Of a stretch of DNA of 64,000 bases, positions 8,702-16,480 are shown one piece after another. This stretch comes from UBA8437 sp963582065 (GTDB lineage Bacteria > Planctomycetota > Planctomycetia > Planctomycetales > Planctomycetaceae). The stretch's first letter is position 1. Each line of letters begins with the position of its first letter. The DNA is taken from positions 1-64,000 of the forward strand of contig CAUZRQ010000018.1 in the NCBI GenBank assembly GCA_963582065.1. Reading direction: 5' to 3'. The notes under the pieces were generated by a model that worked only from the letters and a program-made list of their open reading frames with translations, had not been told where the DNA came from and made no database searches. The translations under genes and the position numbers were made by a program.

Positions 8702-9991
8702 TCAGTCGCTGCGGGCGAGCAATTGGGACAGGGGGCGGTCGTGTCGATCGAGTGTCCGGAGCAGGTGGGCGACGACCAGCAGCCGGTCGTGGGTGGGAGC
8801 GTATTCGCTGCACCAGGTATTGCCGTTGTCGTCGAGACCGATCACGGCGTCGTGGTCTCGGAGGGCCTGCCAGGTGTCGGCACGGGAGGTGCCCGAGAAC
8901 GACCGCGGTCGTCCCCCGAGTCGGCGGATGGTCGAGGCGATCTCGTCGGGATGACGCTGCGCCAACGCGACGGGTTGTCCGGGTTGGTCGGACAGGATCC
9001 CGGTGGCCAGCAGCACGAACAATGCGACCGGGTCGATCGCGGCTCCGGTCTCGTCGCAGAACCGGGCACCGTCCCGGTCGTTGCCCCAGGCGATTCCCAC
9101 GTCGAAGGCAAAGCGGCCGGTCTGTCCGGAGATCTGGCGAGAGTGGTCGGTCGCGAGGGAATCGAGGTGGTGGAGAGTCCAGGGGAGCGGTTCGAGCAGC
9201 CGGTTCAACGAGTCCCGTTCCGGGCCATCCGGTGCGGACAGGCCGATCTCCAGCGGCCTTGAGGCGAGCAGGTGTCGCTTCAGCGTGGCCTGGTAGACCT
9301 CGCTGGCCTGAAACGATCGACGGCTGCCGGCTCGCCGCGTCGGTCGTGGATGTCGGTTTCGGGCGGCTGCTTCCCACGCGTCGAGTCCGGCTCCACGTGA
9401 CAATGGTCGACCGCCTCCGGCGACGGCGTCGAGACCGATCCATGACGGGGGGTGTCCGTCTCCGGTGACGCGGATCCCCGCGTCGGCCTCCAGGTGATCG
9501 ACGGCGAAGCGGAAGCAGGCGTCGGTGACCGATCCGATCTCCAGGACCCGGCATCCCGAACGCACCAGTGCCGACAGCACTCCGGCCAGCAGATCCCGGG
9601 CGGCCGGCCGGGTGTCGTGACCGACAACGACGACCGGTCCGGGCGTGCGGCGGGGTTCGGACAGAAGAGCCCGGGGGCGGTCCCGCCAGCACAACCAGGC
9701 CAGGGCGGCCCCCAGGCGATCGGCGTCTGTTCGGGTCAATTCGTTGCGGTGGACCCCTCGCACACCTTCTCCGGTGAACAACGTCGCCCGAGTCACCCGG
9801 TGACGGGTCCTCGCCAGCCGGTCGATCGTTTTCCCGGCCAACCCGCCGGTGTCGTCCCGATGGGGACACTCGCGGCACGCCGGGTAGAAGGTGGCCAGTC
9901 GCGAGAGATGGATGGATCGCGAGATCGGATGCGTGTGCCCAGGACAGGTGTACTCGAAGGACTCGACGATGACGGGGAATTCGGTTGTCAT
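8702..9991 (-). CDS. Degenerate phosphohexomutase-like protein with N-terminal Cys/His motif
   Basis: A 429-residue protein that aligns by eye along the whole phosphoglucomutase/phosphomannomutase fold. It keeps GHDTR early and a PLS...GL segment after the active-site loop. However, the phosphoserine loop TASHNP reads TGDGHP, so the serine is gone. The metal loop (DGDxDR) is replaced by NDRDGAR, and the sugar-binding GEESG loop reads GLDDNG. The first ~45 residues carry C-x2-H ... C-x2-C-x-H (CPGH, CRECPH), a possible zinc site not found in ordinary mutases. I infer a non-mutase role such as sugar-phosphate binding or regulation. Its 16-nt spacing to the aminotransferase suggests one transcript. 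A divergent active enzyme is not excluded. Confidence 0.7.
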   Translation of the reverse strand: MTTEFPVIVESFEYTCPGHTHPISRSIHLSRLATFYPACRECPHRDDTGGLAGKTIDRLARTRHRVTRATLFTGEGVRGVHRNELTRTDADRLGAALAWLCWRDRPRALLSEPRRTPGPVVVVGHDTRPAARDLLAGVLSALVRSGCRVLEIGSVTDACFRFAVDHLEADAGIRVTGDGHPPSWIGLDAVAGGGRPLSRGAGLDAWEAAARNRHPRPTRRAGSRRSFQASEVYQATLKRHLLASRPLEIGLSAPDGPERDSLNRLLEPLPWTLHHLDSLATDHSRQISGQTGRFAFDVGIAWGNDRDGARFCDETGAAIDPVALFVLLATGILSDQPGQPVALAQRHPDEIASTIRRLGGRPRSFSGTSRADTWQALRDHDAVIGLDDNGNTWCSEYAPTHDRLLVVAHLLRTLDRHDRPLSQLLARSD

Positions 9992-10067
9992 GGGAGTCGA
10001 ACGTCTGATGTAATGGGTCCGCCCAGGCGCGGCCGGGCACTGTACTGGCTGTCAGGAAGACGGGTCA

Positions 10068-11078
10068 ATGCGAAAGCACGCTACCGAATTTGTGGGGGCG
10101 ATCGACGGCCCGCAAGTGCCGCCGGTCGTGGTGTTGGTCGGTAACGAGGAGTTACTGGTCCGACAGAGTGCGGGGGCGATCGCTGGGGCCATCTTCGGAG
10201 ATGATGCCGATGAGGGGCTGTCACGTCGCAACGGCGACGAGGTTCAGTGGCGGGACATTCGTGACGAATTGGCCACCGTCTCGATGTTCGCCTCGCAGCG
10301 AGTGGTGTTTGTGGAACGCGCGGACGAGTTCATCAAGAAGAACCGGGCGTCGTTGGAGGACTATGTCGCCAGTCCGGTCCGGAACAGCGTGCTGGTCCTG
10401 CAGCCGAAGTCGTTTCCCGGCAACACGAAGCTGGCCAAGGCGGTGGCGAAATCGGGTGCCGTGGTCGAATGCACCGAGTTGGTGGGCGGGGCGCTGGCCA
10501 AGTGGCTGGGGGCGACGGCCAAGGGGCAGCATGGCATCGAACTGACACGCGATGCAGCGGCCCTACTGGTCGAACTGGTCGGATCTCGGCTGTCGCAACT
10601 CGAGTCAGAACTGGCCAAGCTGGCCTCATGCTCGTCGGCGACCAGGATCGATGTCGAGGTCGTCAGGTCGCTGGTCGGGGGATGGCAGGTGCAGTCGACA
10701 TTCGACATGCTGTCGGCGCTGCGTCAGGGTCGGACCGGTCAGGCGCTGGTGGAATTCGGCCGTCTGTACGAGTCGGGTGAACCGTTGCCGAAGCTGATGG
10801 GTGGAGTGGCCTATGTCTACCGACGTCTGGCTCGTGCCACCGAGATGGCTCGCCAGGGCAAAAGCCTCAATGAGGCCCTCAAGGATGCCGGCGTGTTCTA
10901 CAAGGAAATCGACGAGTCGAACCGGTACATGCGGCGGATCGGGCGGGACGCGGCCGAACAGATCCTCGGGCGGTTGCTGGCCGTCGACAAGGGACTGAAG
11001 GGGGCCGACGACGCCGGGCGGCTGCCCGATCATCTGCTGGTCGAGCGGCTGTTGGTCCAGTTGGCCGGGGCCGGCTAG
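10068..11078 (+). CDS. holA: DNA polymerase III subunit delta
   Basis: A 336-residue clamp-loader delta subunit. It starts its AAA+ domain with VVVLVGNEELL near residue 22 and lacks a functional P-loop, as is normal for delta. It continues with the characteristic VVFVERADEF and VLVLQPKSF segments, and then a helical collar domain (YVYRRLARATEMA). Delta opens the beta sliding clamp for loading at primer ends. The length matches the family (about 340). It is divergent from the phosphomutase-like gene with a 76-nt gap and is followed by smpB. Confidence 0.9.
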   Translation: MRKHATEFVGAIDGPQVPPVVVLVGNEELLVRQSAGAIAGAIFGDDADEGLSRRNGDEVQWRDIRDELATVSMFASQRVVFVERADEFIKKNRASLEDYVASPVRNSVLVLQPKSFPGNTKLAKAVAKSGAVVECTELVGGALAKWLGATAKGQHGIELTRDAAALLVELVGSRLSQLESELAKLASCSSATRIDVEVVRSLVGGWQVQSTFDMLSALRQGRTGQALVEFGRLYESGEPLPKLMGGVAYVYRRLARATEMARQGKSLNEALKDAGVFYKEIDESNRYMRRIGRDAAEQILGRLLAVDKGLKGADDAGRLPDHLLVERLLVQLAGAG

Positions 11079-11169
11079 GTTGGGGAGCGGATCGGGGCCA
11101 CTGCGGCGTTGACCCCGGATTTTACGATCTCTTCCTTTGATGCCCTGACGGTGTAAGATTCTCTCGCGC

Positions 11170-11658
11170 ATGGCGAAGAAAAAGAAAACACGGACCGGTA
11201 CGGTTGGTTCCGACTCCGGCCGGAAGATCGTCACCCGCAACCGCAAGGCGCGACATACTTACGACGTGCTTGAAGAACTCGAGTGCGGAGTGGTGCTGAC
11301 CGGGAGCGAGGTGAAGAGTATCCGGGACGGGAAGGTGTCGATCGACGAAGCCTATGCGAGGGTGACTGACGGAGAGCTCTGGTTGGTGGGGGCCCGGATC
11401 GCCGAATACCCCCAGGCCAACGTGATGAATCACGAGCCGGAACGCCGTCGCAAGCTGCTGGTTCACAAGAAACAACTGAAGAAATTCGCCGAGACGGCTA
11501 CGCAGCAGGGATTGACCCTGGTGCCTCTGACGGTTCACTTCGTTCGCGGACGGGTCAAGATCGGCTTGGCGATGGCACGCGGACGGCGACTGTACGACAA
11601 GCGAGAGAAGTTGAAGGCCCGTAGCGCACGCGAGGAGATGCAGAACGCTGGACGGTAG
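11170..11658 (+). CDS. smpB: SsrA-binding protein SmpB (trans-translation)
   Basis: A 162-residue protein of the expected size. It has the SmpB beta-barrel motifs NRKARHTYDVLEELECG, LTGSEVKSIR and LVGARIAEY. Its basic C-terminal tail (LYDKREKLKARSAREE) inserts into the ribosomal A site. SmpB binds tmRNA and delivers it to stalled ribosomes. The start has a Lys-rich N-terminus (MAKKKKTRTG). The tmRNA gene ssrA is not in this window. A 92-nt gap separates it from holA. Confidence 0.97.
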   Translation: MAKKKKTRTGTVGSDSGRKIVTRNRKARHTYDVLEELECGVVLTGSEVKSIRDGKVSIDEAYARVTDGELWLVGARIAEYPQANVMNHEPERRRKLLVHKKQLKKFAETATQQGLTLVPLTVHFVRGRVKIGLAMARGRRLYDKREKLKARSAREEMQNAGR

Positions 11659-11680
11659 GACTGGGTGGCAGACGAATTGT

Positions 11681-11692
11681 CACCAGCTGGTG
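11681..11692. repeat. 12-nt perfect palindrome between smpB and the membrane protein gene
   Basis: CACCAGCTGGTG is self-complementary, 22 nt after the smpB stop and 62 nt before the next start. It could be an operator or part of a terminator, but no T-run follows. Confidence 0.3.
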
Positions 11693-11713
11693 GAATGCGT
11701 GTCCATCAAGCGG

Positions 11714-11721
11714 TAGATTGG
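11714..11721 (+). promoter_or_regulatory. TAGATTGG, candidate -10 element
   Basis: An instance of the TAGANTGG pattern 35 nt before the start of the membrane protein gene. AGGAGACGAG, a good Shine-Dalgarno, lies between. Confidence 0.3.
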
Positions 11722-11754
11722 TCTGCTCGGCGAAACAAATAGGAGACGAGAGTC

Positions 11755-12870
11755 ATGAGTGATGGTCGCATTCCGTTGTCGGGCGGTTCCGGGGCCAGTG
11801 GTGGTGCGACGCCGGGTCCCGGCCAGTCGGGCGGGGACATTCCAGTTGGTTTGCCGATTGGTGCGGATCTCGAACCGGGTGGGAAACCGCCGGACGACGA
11901 CGGCGTGTTGGACTTCGCCGCCGACGCCGCCACGGGCGCAGCCGGGTTCGTAGCCGACAAGGCCACCGACGCAGCCTCGGATGCAGCCAAGTGGACCGGG
12001 GGAAAATTGCGACGGCTGGTGGGGTTGCTTCTCAGAGGCCTTGTCGTGGTCTTTCTGCCAATTCCCGTAAAAGGCCTGGCAAAACAACAGCTCTCCTACA
12101 CCTCACCACCCAGAGGTGAAAGTGGTAAACGTGATAAACGTGGTGAACGTGGTGGTGCCCTGAGGTTCGTTCCACAGCAACCGCTGGTTGCGACCATGCA
12201 CGTGATCTGGATCGGTTGGTTGGTGGGTGCCGGCACGTTGTACAACCACTTGGTCGATGACCAAAACCTCCACTTGTCCGACTCGGTCATCAACGGCCTC
12301 GAATGGGTGTGGATCGGTGCGATCTGCCTGACGGTCCTGATGATGGGGCTGGATTTCGGCCGGGTCGCCTTCGGTTTCTTGATTGCGGTGACTGTCGTCG
12401 CTGTTCTCAGCGTGTTGTTGTATGAACAGGTTGGTGAAGTCGAGCTCGTGAAGCAGGTGGCAGAATCCCTGAAGAAGATTGACGTTGAACTGGGTTGGGG
12501 AGTTCCGATCATCGTTTCCGCGGTGCTTGGAGTTTCCATGATGATCTCAAGCACCTGGCAGCAGTTGAATGATCAGTGGGAAGTTGCTCATCAGGGGAAC
12601 TTTCTCGAGCATGAGAACTTCGCCGCGAAGGACCTGACCATCCAGAAAGGGGCCAAGACGTTCATTCACAGCTGGCCCTGTTTGGTGAAACGCTTCCTGC
12701 TCTTCGGTTACGGTGAAATCGAGGTTCGTGATTCGCGGGGCCAGACGATGATTGCCGAGATCAAAGGCGTGATTGGGGCTTATTTTGTTTCGAACGAGCT
12801 GAAGAAACGGTTCCAGACCACCGATGTTGAGTTGGCCATCGTGGAGGAAGAAGAAGAGGAAGCGATTTGA
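11755..12870 (+). CDS. Polytopic membrane protein of unknown function
   Basis: A 371-residue protein I do not recognise. The first ~50 residues are Gly/Pro-rich and disordered. Residues 52-80 are an Ala-rich amphipathic helix. Hydrophobic spans are predicted near 88-104, 146-162, 184-200, 203-222 and 248-266. The last ~105 residues are soluble and end in an acidic EEEEEEAI tail. Between the first two spans lies a Gly/Lys/Arg-rich insert at residues 121-133 encoded by imperfect 9-nt repeats. AGGAGACGAG about 8 nt before the ATG supports the start. The epimerase gene overlaps its last bases. Confidence 0.75.
   Translation: MSDGRIPLSGGSGASGGATPGPGQSGGDIPVGLPIGADLEPGGKPPDDDGVLDFAADAATGAAGFVADKATDAASDAAKWTGGKLRRLVGLLLRGLVVVFLPIPVKGLAKQQLSYTSPPRGESGKRDKRGERGGALRFVPQQPLVATMHVIWIGWLVGAGTLYNHLVDDQNLHLSDSVINGLEWVWIGAICLTVLMMGLDFGRVAFGFLIAVTVVAVLSVLLYEQVGEVELVKQVAESLKKIDVELGWGVPIIVSAVLGVSMMISSTWQQLNDQWEVAHQGNFLEHENFAAKDLTIQKGAKTFIHSWPCLVKRFLLFGYGEIEVRDSRGQTMIAEIKGVIGAYFVSNELKKRFQTTDVELAIVEEEEEEAI
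12115..12150 (+). repeat. Imperfect 9-nt tandem repeat inside the membrane protein gene
   Basis: Four in-frame units (GGTGAAAGT, GGTAAACGT, GATAAACGT, GGTGAACGT) encode GES-GKR-DKR-GER. Base composition is visibly lower in GC than the flanking codons, which points to repeat expansion or a small insertion. Confidence 0.6.
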
Positions 12871-13772
12871 GGTCGAGTTTGGCGGCCGGCGGCGTGGTGA
12901 GCCGGTCGCGGTGTCGCGGACTGGTGGTTGGCTGTGGGTACCTGGGCCGGCGCGTGGCCCGGTCGTGGCAGGACCGCGGTTGGGACGTGGCGGCGTTGAC
13001 CCGCTCGAGCGAACGAGCCCAGGACCTGGAGCGGGCGGGTCTGGCAGCCTGCGTCGGAGACGTGACCGATCCCGATTCGCTGGCCGCATTGCCGGCTGCC
13101 GACGTGGCGCTGTTCGCCGTCGGCCGTGACCGCGAACAGACCTCGCAGACGACGCGCGAGATTTCTCTGGACGGCCTGCGGAACGTGATCGATGTGCTGG
13201 CCGACCGCGTCGATTGCTTCGTGTTCGTCTCCAGCACCGGTGTCTACGGCCATGCCGACGGTCAGTGGGTGGACGAGGACTCGGTGACTGAACCGTCCCG
13301 CGAGAACGGGCGGGTGCTGGTCGAGTCGGAGTCGGTCGTGCGGAGCCGGTTCGGCGACCGCGCCCGGGTGCTGAGACTGGCGGGGCTCTATGGACCCGGC
13401 CGGTTGATTTCTCGACGCGAGACACTAATGGCGGGGACGCCGTTTGGCGGTCGCCCCGATGCGTGGTTGAACCTGGTCCACGTCGACGACGCGGCGCGGG
13501 CGGTCGTGGCCGCGTCGACGGTCGAGCAGGACGGGACCTGGCTGGTCTGCGACGACAATCCGGTGCGTCGCGAAGAGTACTTCGGGCGGTTGGCCGAGTT
13601 GTTCGGAGCACCGGCACCGACGTTTGACCCCCAGCGTGGCGGGTCACGGATCGACGGCCTGGGCAAGCGGTGCCGGAACCTGCGGATGAAGAAGGAACTG
13701 GGTGTGCCGTTGCGTTATCCGAGCATCGAGGACGGTTTGCCGTCGGCGGTTGGCGAGGACTCCGGTTCCTAG
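12867..13772 (+). CDS. NAD(P)-dependent epimerase/dehydratase, YeeZ-like
   Basis: A ~301-residue extended short-chain dehydrogenase/reductase. The dinucleotide motif reads VVGCGYLGRR near residue 20. FVSSTGVYG follows, and later RLAGLYGPGR and LNLVHVDDAARA, all typical of the YeeZ/SDR_a5 group, which often lacks the canonical YxxxK lysine; none is obvious here. The start is taken as the TTG at 12867 overlapping the previous stop. GTG codons at 12894 and 12897 are realistic alternatives closer to the Rossmann fold. Substrate unknown. The stop overlaps the convergent Tat-signal protein by 4 nt. Confidence 0.88.
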   Translation: MRSSLAAGGVVSRSRCRGLVVGCGYLGRRVARSWQDRGWDVAALTRSSERAQDLERAGLAACVGDVTDPDSLAALPAADVALFAVGRDREQTSQTTREISLDGLRNVIDVLADRVDCFVFVSSTGVYGHADGQWVDEDSVTEPSRENGRVLVESESVVRSRFGDRARVLRLAGLYGPGRLISRRETLMAGTPFGGRPDAWLNLVHVDDAARAVVAASTVEQDGTWLVCDDNPVRREEYFGRLAELFGAPAPTFDPQRGGSRIDGLGKRCRNLRMKKELGVPLRYPSIEDGLPSAVGEDSGS

Positions 13773-15124
13773 TTGCGGCAGTACTGTGAGGCCCTGGGAG
13801 CCGTGTAGGTGACATCCAACTGCGGGGTCCTGAGCCGTCGGCCGCCGTCGGCTCGCGAGTCGTGGGCGGCTTCGAGCAGGCCGCTGACCAGCAGGGTTCG
13901 CTCGACCGGATAACCGGGCCGACCGGTGACGATCATGTCTTCGATGTGGTGCGCCAGGCAGGCCGAGTAGGCGACATTGGGTTCGGGTGGGAGCAGGAAC
14001 TTGGTCGAGAGCACCTGGTCGCGTCGATCGAGGCGGACCGCGGCGGTGAAGTTCCCGACAGCCCCGTCGAGCAACAACAGGGCGGCCTCCAGGCCGTCGC
14101 GGTATTCAAAGAGCACCGCCTGGGGTTCGGGAACGATCGACCTCAGGACACCCGGGGCAGCCAGGTCCTGCGTGCGTGCATCGACCAACGTGACTCCCTT
14201 GACCAGATCCGCTCGCGAAAGTGCCCGTGCCATCAGGTCGGGTGACCATCTCTTGTGTTCGAGGGCGTTCCAGACGTCGTCTCCGGAGAGGGTCTGCACA
14301 CGGCGGATCCCGGTCTCGCCCCCTTTCCGGCGTTCGACCAGGCACTGCAGGGCTTCGAGGGCATGGAAGCCGGAAGAGTCGAGCGAACTGCTGCCACAAA
14401 TGACCACCGCCTCCTCGATCTCGGCCCCGTAGGGGATCTCCATTTCCGGCATCCGCCACGTCACCGGCAGGCTCGATCCGGCCAGCATCGGGAAGTTCAA
14501 CTCGCGGCTCGCCGCCACCATTTCGTGGGCCTGCGCGAAGCTGTATGAGAGGTGTTTGTCGTTGAAGACAGGAACCGAGCGGCCGTCGCTGCGGAAGACG
14601 TCGACGATCTGCGAGAAGAACTCGGATCGGGGGTAGAGTTTCTGACCCTTGGCATTGGATGGGTACTCACCGTGTTCGGCAATCAGCACCACGCCGTCGA
14701 CAGCCAGTCGCCTGCCACCGCAGCGGAGGGCATCGGGAATGGTCTTGTGGAGTTCGAAGCCGAACTCGCGGGCCCGACTGGCCGACAGGTCACCTTGTGG
14801 GAAACCAAACTCCTTTTCTCGGACCTGGCGATCTGACGCGGTGGGTTTCTGGGCGACAAAAGCCGAGACGACCTCGACCCGGGGTTCGTGCCAGTCGCCT
14901 TCCCGGGGATACCCGACCAGGAACCGGTCGCCGATGTGCTGACCGTGGCGAAGATAGGCCCACAGCGTGGTGATGATCGCGATCCGCTTCTTGCGGCCGG
15001 GTTTCCCTTGGGTCGGTTTCTTCTCGTCCCCGCTGCTGGTGGCAACCAGCGATCCGGCCAGGGCCGTTGCGGCGGTGGTTTCGAGAAACTCGCGGCGGGT
15101 TTCGTCGTTGTGGGAATGGGTCAT
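13769..15124 (-). CDS. Tat-exported protein of an uncharacterised planctomycete family (paralogue B)
   Basis: About 451 residues. The N-terminus has a twin-arginine motif (RREFLETTAATALAG) followed by a Thr/Ser-rich cleavage region, so export by Tat is likely. The mature part begins with a Rossmann-like strand (RIAIITTLW) and shares many blocks with the gene just upstream: a PVFNDKHLS motif, an LAGSSLPVT motif, a RRKGGETG motif, and a PVERTLL motif near the C-terminus. I know no function; conserved histidines and acidic residues would allow an enzyme. The ATG at 15124 is chosen because the longer reading frame upstream is the shadow of paralogue A. Two bases separate it from the stop of paralogue A. 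Confidence 0.82.
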   Translation of the reverse strand: MTHSHNDETRREFLETTAATALAGSLVATSSGDEKKPTQGKPGRKKRIAIITTLWAYLRHGQHIGDRFLVGYPREGDWHEPRVEVVSAFVAQKPTASDRQVREKEFGFPQGDLSASRAREFGFELHKTIPDALRCGGRRLAVDGVVLIAEHGEYPSNAKGQKLYPRSEFFSQIVDVFRSDGRSVPVFNDKHLSYSFAQAHEMVAASRELNFPMLAGSSLPVTWRMPEMEIPYGAEIEEAVVICGSSSLDSSGFHALEALQCLVERRKGGETGIRRVQTLSGDDVWNALEHKRWSPDLMARALSRADLVKGVTLVDARTQDLAAPGVLRSIVPEPQAVLFEYRDGLEAALLLLDGAVGNFTAAVRLDRRDQVLSTKFLLPPEPNVAYSACLAHHIEDMIVTGRPGYPVERTLLVSGLLEAAHDSRADGGRRLRTPQLDVTYTAPRASQYCRN

Positions 15125-15126
15125 GA

Positions 15127-16341
15127 TCAGTTGCTCCAGAAGGTCGACCGCCGGGTTGGACGGTAGTGGATGTCCAGGTGCGGCGTCTTGAGCCTGGCGC
15201 CCTTTCGATACAGCGATTCGACGCCGGCGGCGGTCAGTCCGGTCGTCAACAGGGTCCGTTCGATGGGGTAGGGGGTCCGCCGATCGTGGAACAGTTCCTC
15301 GGTGGCGTGAGTCAGCGGATTGAAGAAGTTGCAGACCTCCCGGGGGGGCAGGAACATCTGCACCGAGAGCGGTTTGGGGTGGTCGGTCAGCCGGGCGGCG
15401 AAGGTGAAGTCGTGGACCACCCCTTCGATCAGCAGCATGTTCATCCTCAGCCCGTCGCGGTGCTGGTAGCGGTACAGCACCGGCGTGTTTCGGTTCTCGG
15501 GGTCCCGCATCAGGCCCTCGATCTGCCTGTCGGTTGGCAGCGTGTGATTGAATCCCTCGCGGGTGGGCACCAGTCGGTGGCTGCGACACAGGCAGGCCCG
15601 GAACAGTGCCGGGTCCCAGCCCCCCTTTTCGAACGAGCCGGCTTTCATCGCTTTCACGATCGCATCGACGCCGGTCGCCGCCTCGATCCACTCGACCCCG
15701 GTTTCGCCGCCACGACGTCGCTCGACCATCGACTGCATCGCTTCCAGGGCGTGGATGTCGTATCCGTCGACACCGCCGACCGCCACGCAGATGGCCTCCT
15801 CGACCTTCGCGCCCAGTGGCATGTCGATCTGGGGCACGCGTCGCGTGACCGGCAGGCTGGATCCGGCCAGCAGCGGAAAATCCAGTTCACGGGCCGTCTC
15901 GACCATTTCCCTGGCCCAGTCCCAGTTCCACGAGAGGTGCTTATCGTTGAAGACCGGAACACTGCGTCCACTTTTCCGGAACTCCTCGACGATCTGCTGG
16001 AAGAACTCGTAGCGGGGGTAGAGTCGTTGGCCCTTGGGATTTGTCGGGTACTTGCCGTGTTCGCCGATCAACAGCACCCCGTCGATATCCAGTCGCCGCC
16101 CACCGCGGCACAATGCCTCGGAGATCGTCGGGTAGATCTTCATCTGCGGGAACATCTTCGCCCGGTCACGGCTGAGTTCTCCGTCGGGCCGTTGGTCGGT
16201 GTAGAGTGAGACCAGTTCGATGTCGGGGACGTGGTGGCGGCCGTCCCAACTGTACCCGAACAGGAAGCGGTCCAGGATGTGCTGGGCGTGCGAGTAGCGG
16301 CGGACTTCGGTGACGACCGCGGCGATGCGAAGGCGTTTCAC
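15127..16341 (-). CDS. Cytoplasmic member of the same uncharacterised family (paralogue A)
   Basis: 404 residues without a signal peptide, starting MKRLRIAAVVTEVRRYSHAQ. It shares ordered blocks with paralogue B: a GRSVPVFNDKHLS segment, LAGSSLPVTRR, a DIHALEAMQSMVERRRGGETG-like stretch and PIERTLL. The pair therefore arose by duplication. Only one carries a Tat signal, which suggests that the two copies work on opposite sides of the membrane, or that this copy's leader has been lost. Co-transcription with B is almost certain from the 2-nt gap. The DUF1501 gene is divergent from it. Confidence 0.82.
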   Translation of the reverse strand: MKRLRIAAVVTEVRRYSHAQHILDRFLFGYSWDGRHHVPDIELVSLYTDQRPDGELSRDRAKMFPQMKIYPTISEALCRGGRRLDIDGVLLIGEHGKYPTNPKGQRLYPRYEFFQQIVEEFRKSGRSVPVFNDKHLSWNWDWAREMVETARELDFPLLAGSSLPVTRRVPQIDMPLGAKVEEAICVAVGGVDGYDIHALEAMQSMVERRRGGETGVEWIEAATGVDAIVKAMKAGSFEKGGWDPALFRACLCRSHRLVPTREGFNHTLPTDRQIEGLMRDPENRNTPVLYRYQHRDGLRMNMLLIEGVVHDFTFAARLTDHPKPLSVQMFLPPREVCNFFNPLTHATEELFHDRRTPYPIERTLLTTGLTAAGVESLYRKGARLKTPHLDIHYRPTRRSTFWSN

Positions 16342-16420
16342 GGTGTGGATCCGTTGGCTGGAAATCGGACGACGTTACCCTATCCGACCGGTCCGCGGAT
16401 CGCACGCGGGGCGAGACACC

Positions 16421-16450
16421 TTGAGAAAGGTGGTTGCTAGAGGGTAATCT
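16421..16450 (+). promoter_or_regulatory. Candidate sigma-70 promoter of the first DUF1501 gene
   Basis: TTGAGA, 18 nt, then TAATCT, ending 30 nt before the ATG. AAGGGAG about 10 nt before the ATG is the ribosome binding site. Confidence 0.45.
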
Positions 16451-16480
16451 ACCGAGTGAAGCATAAGGGAGATTTATACG

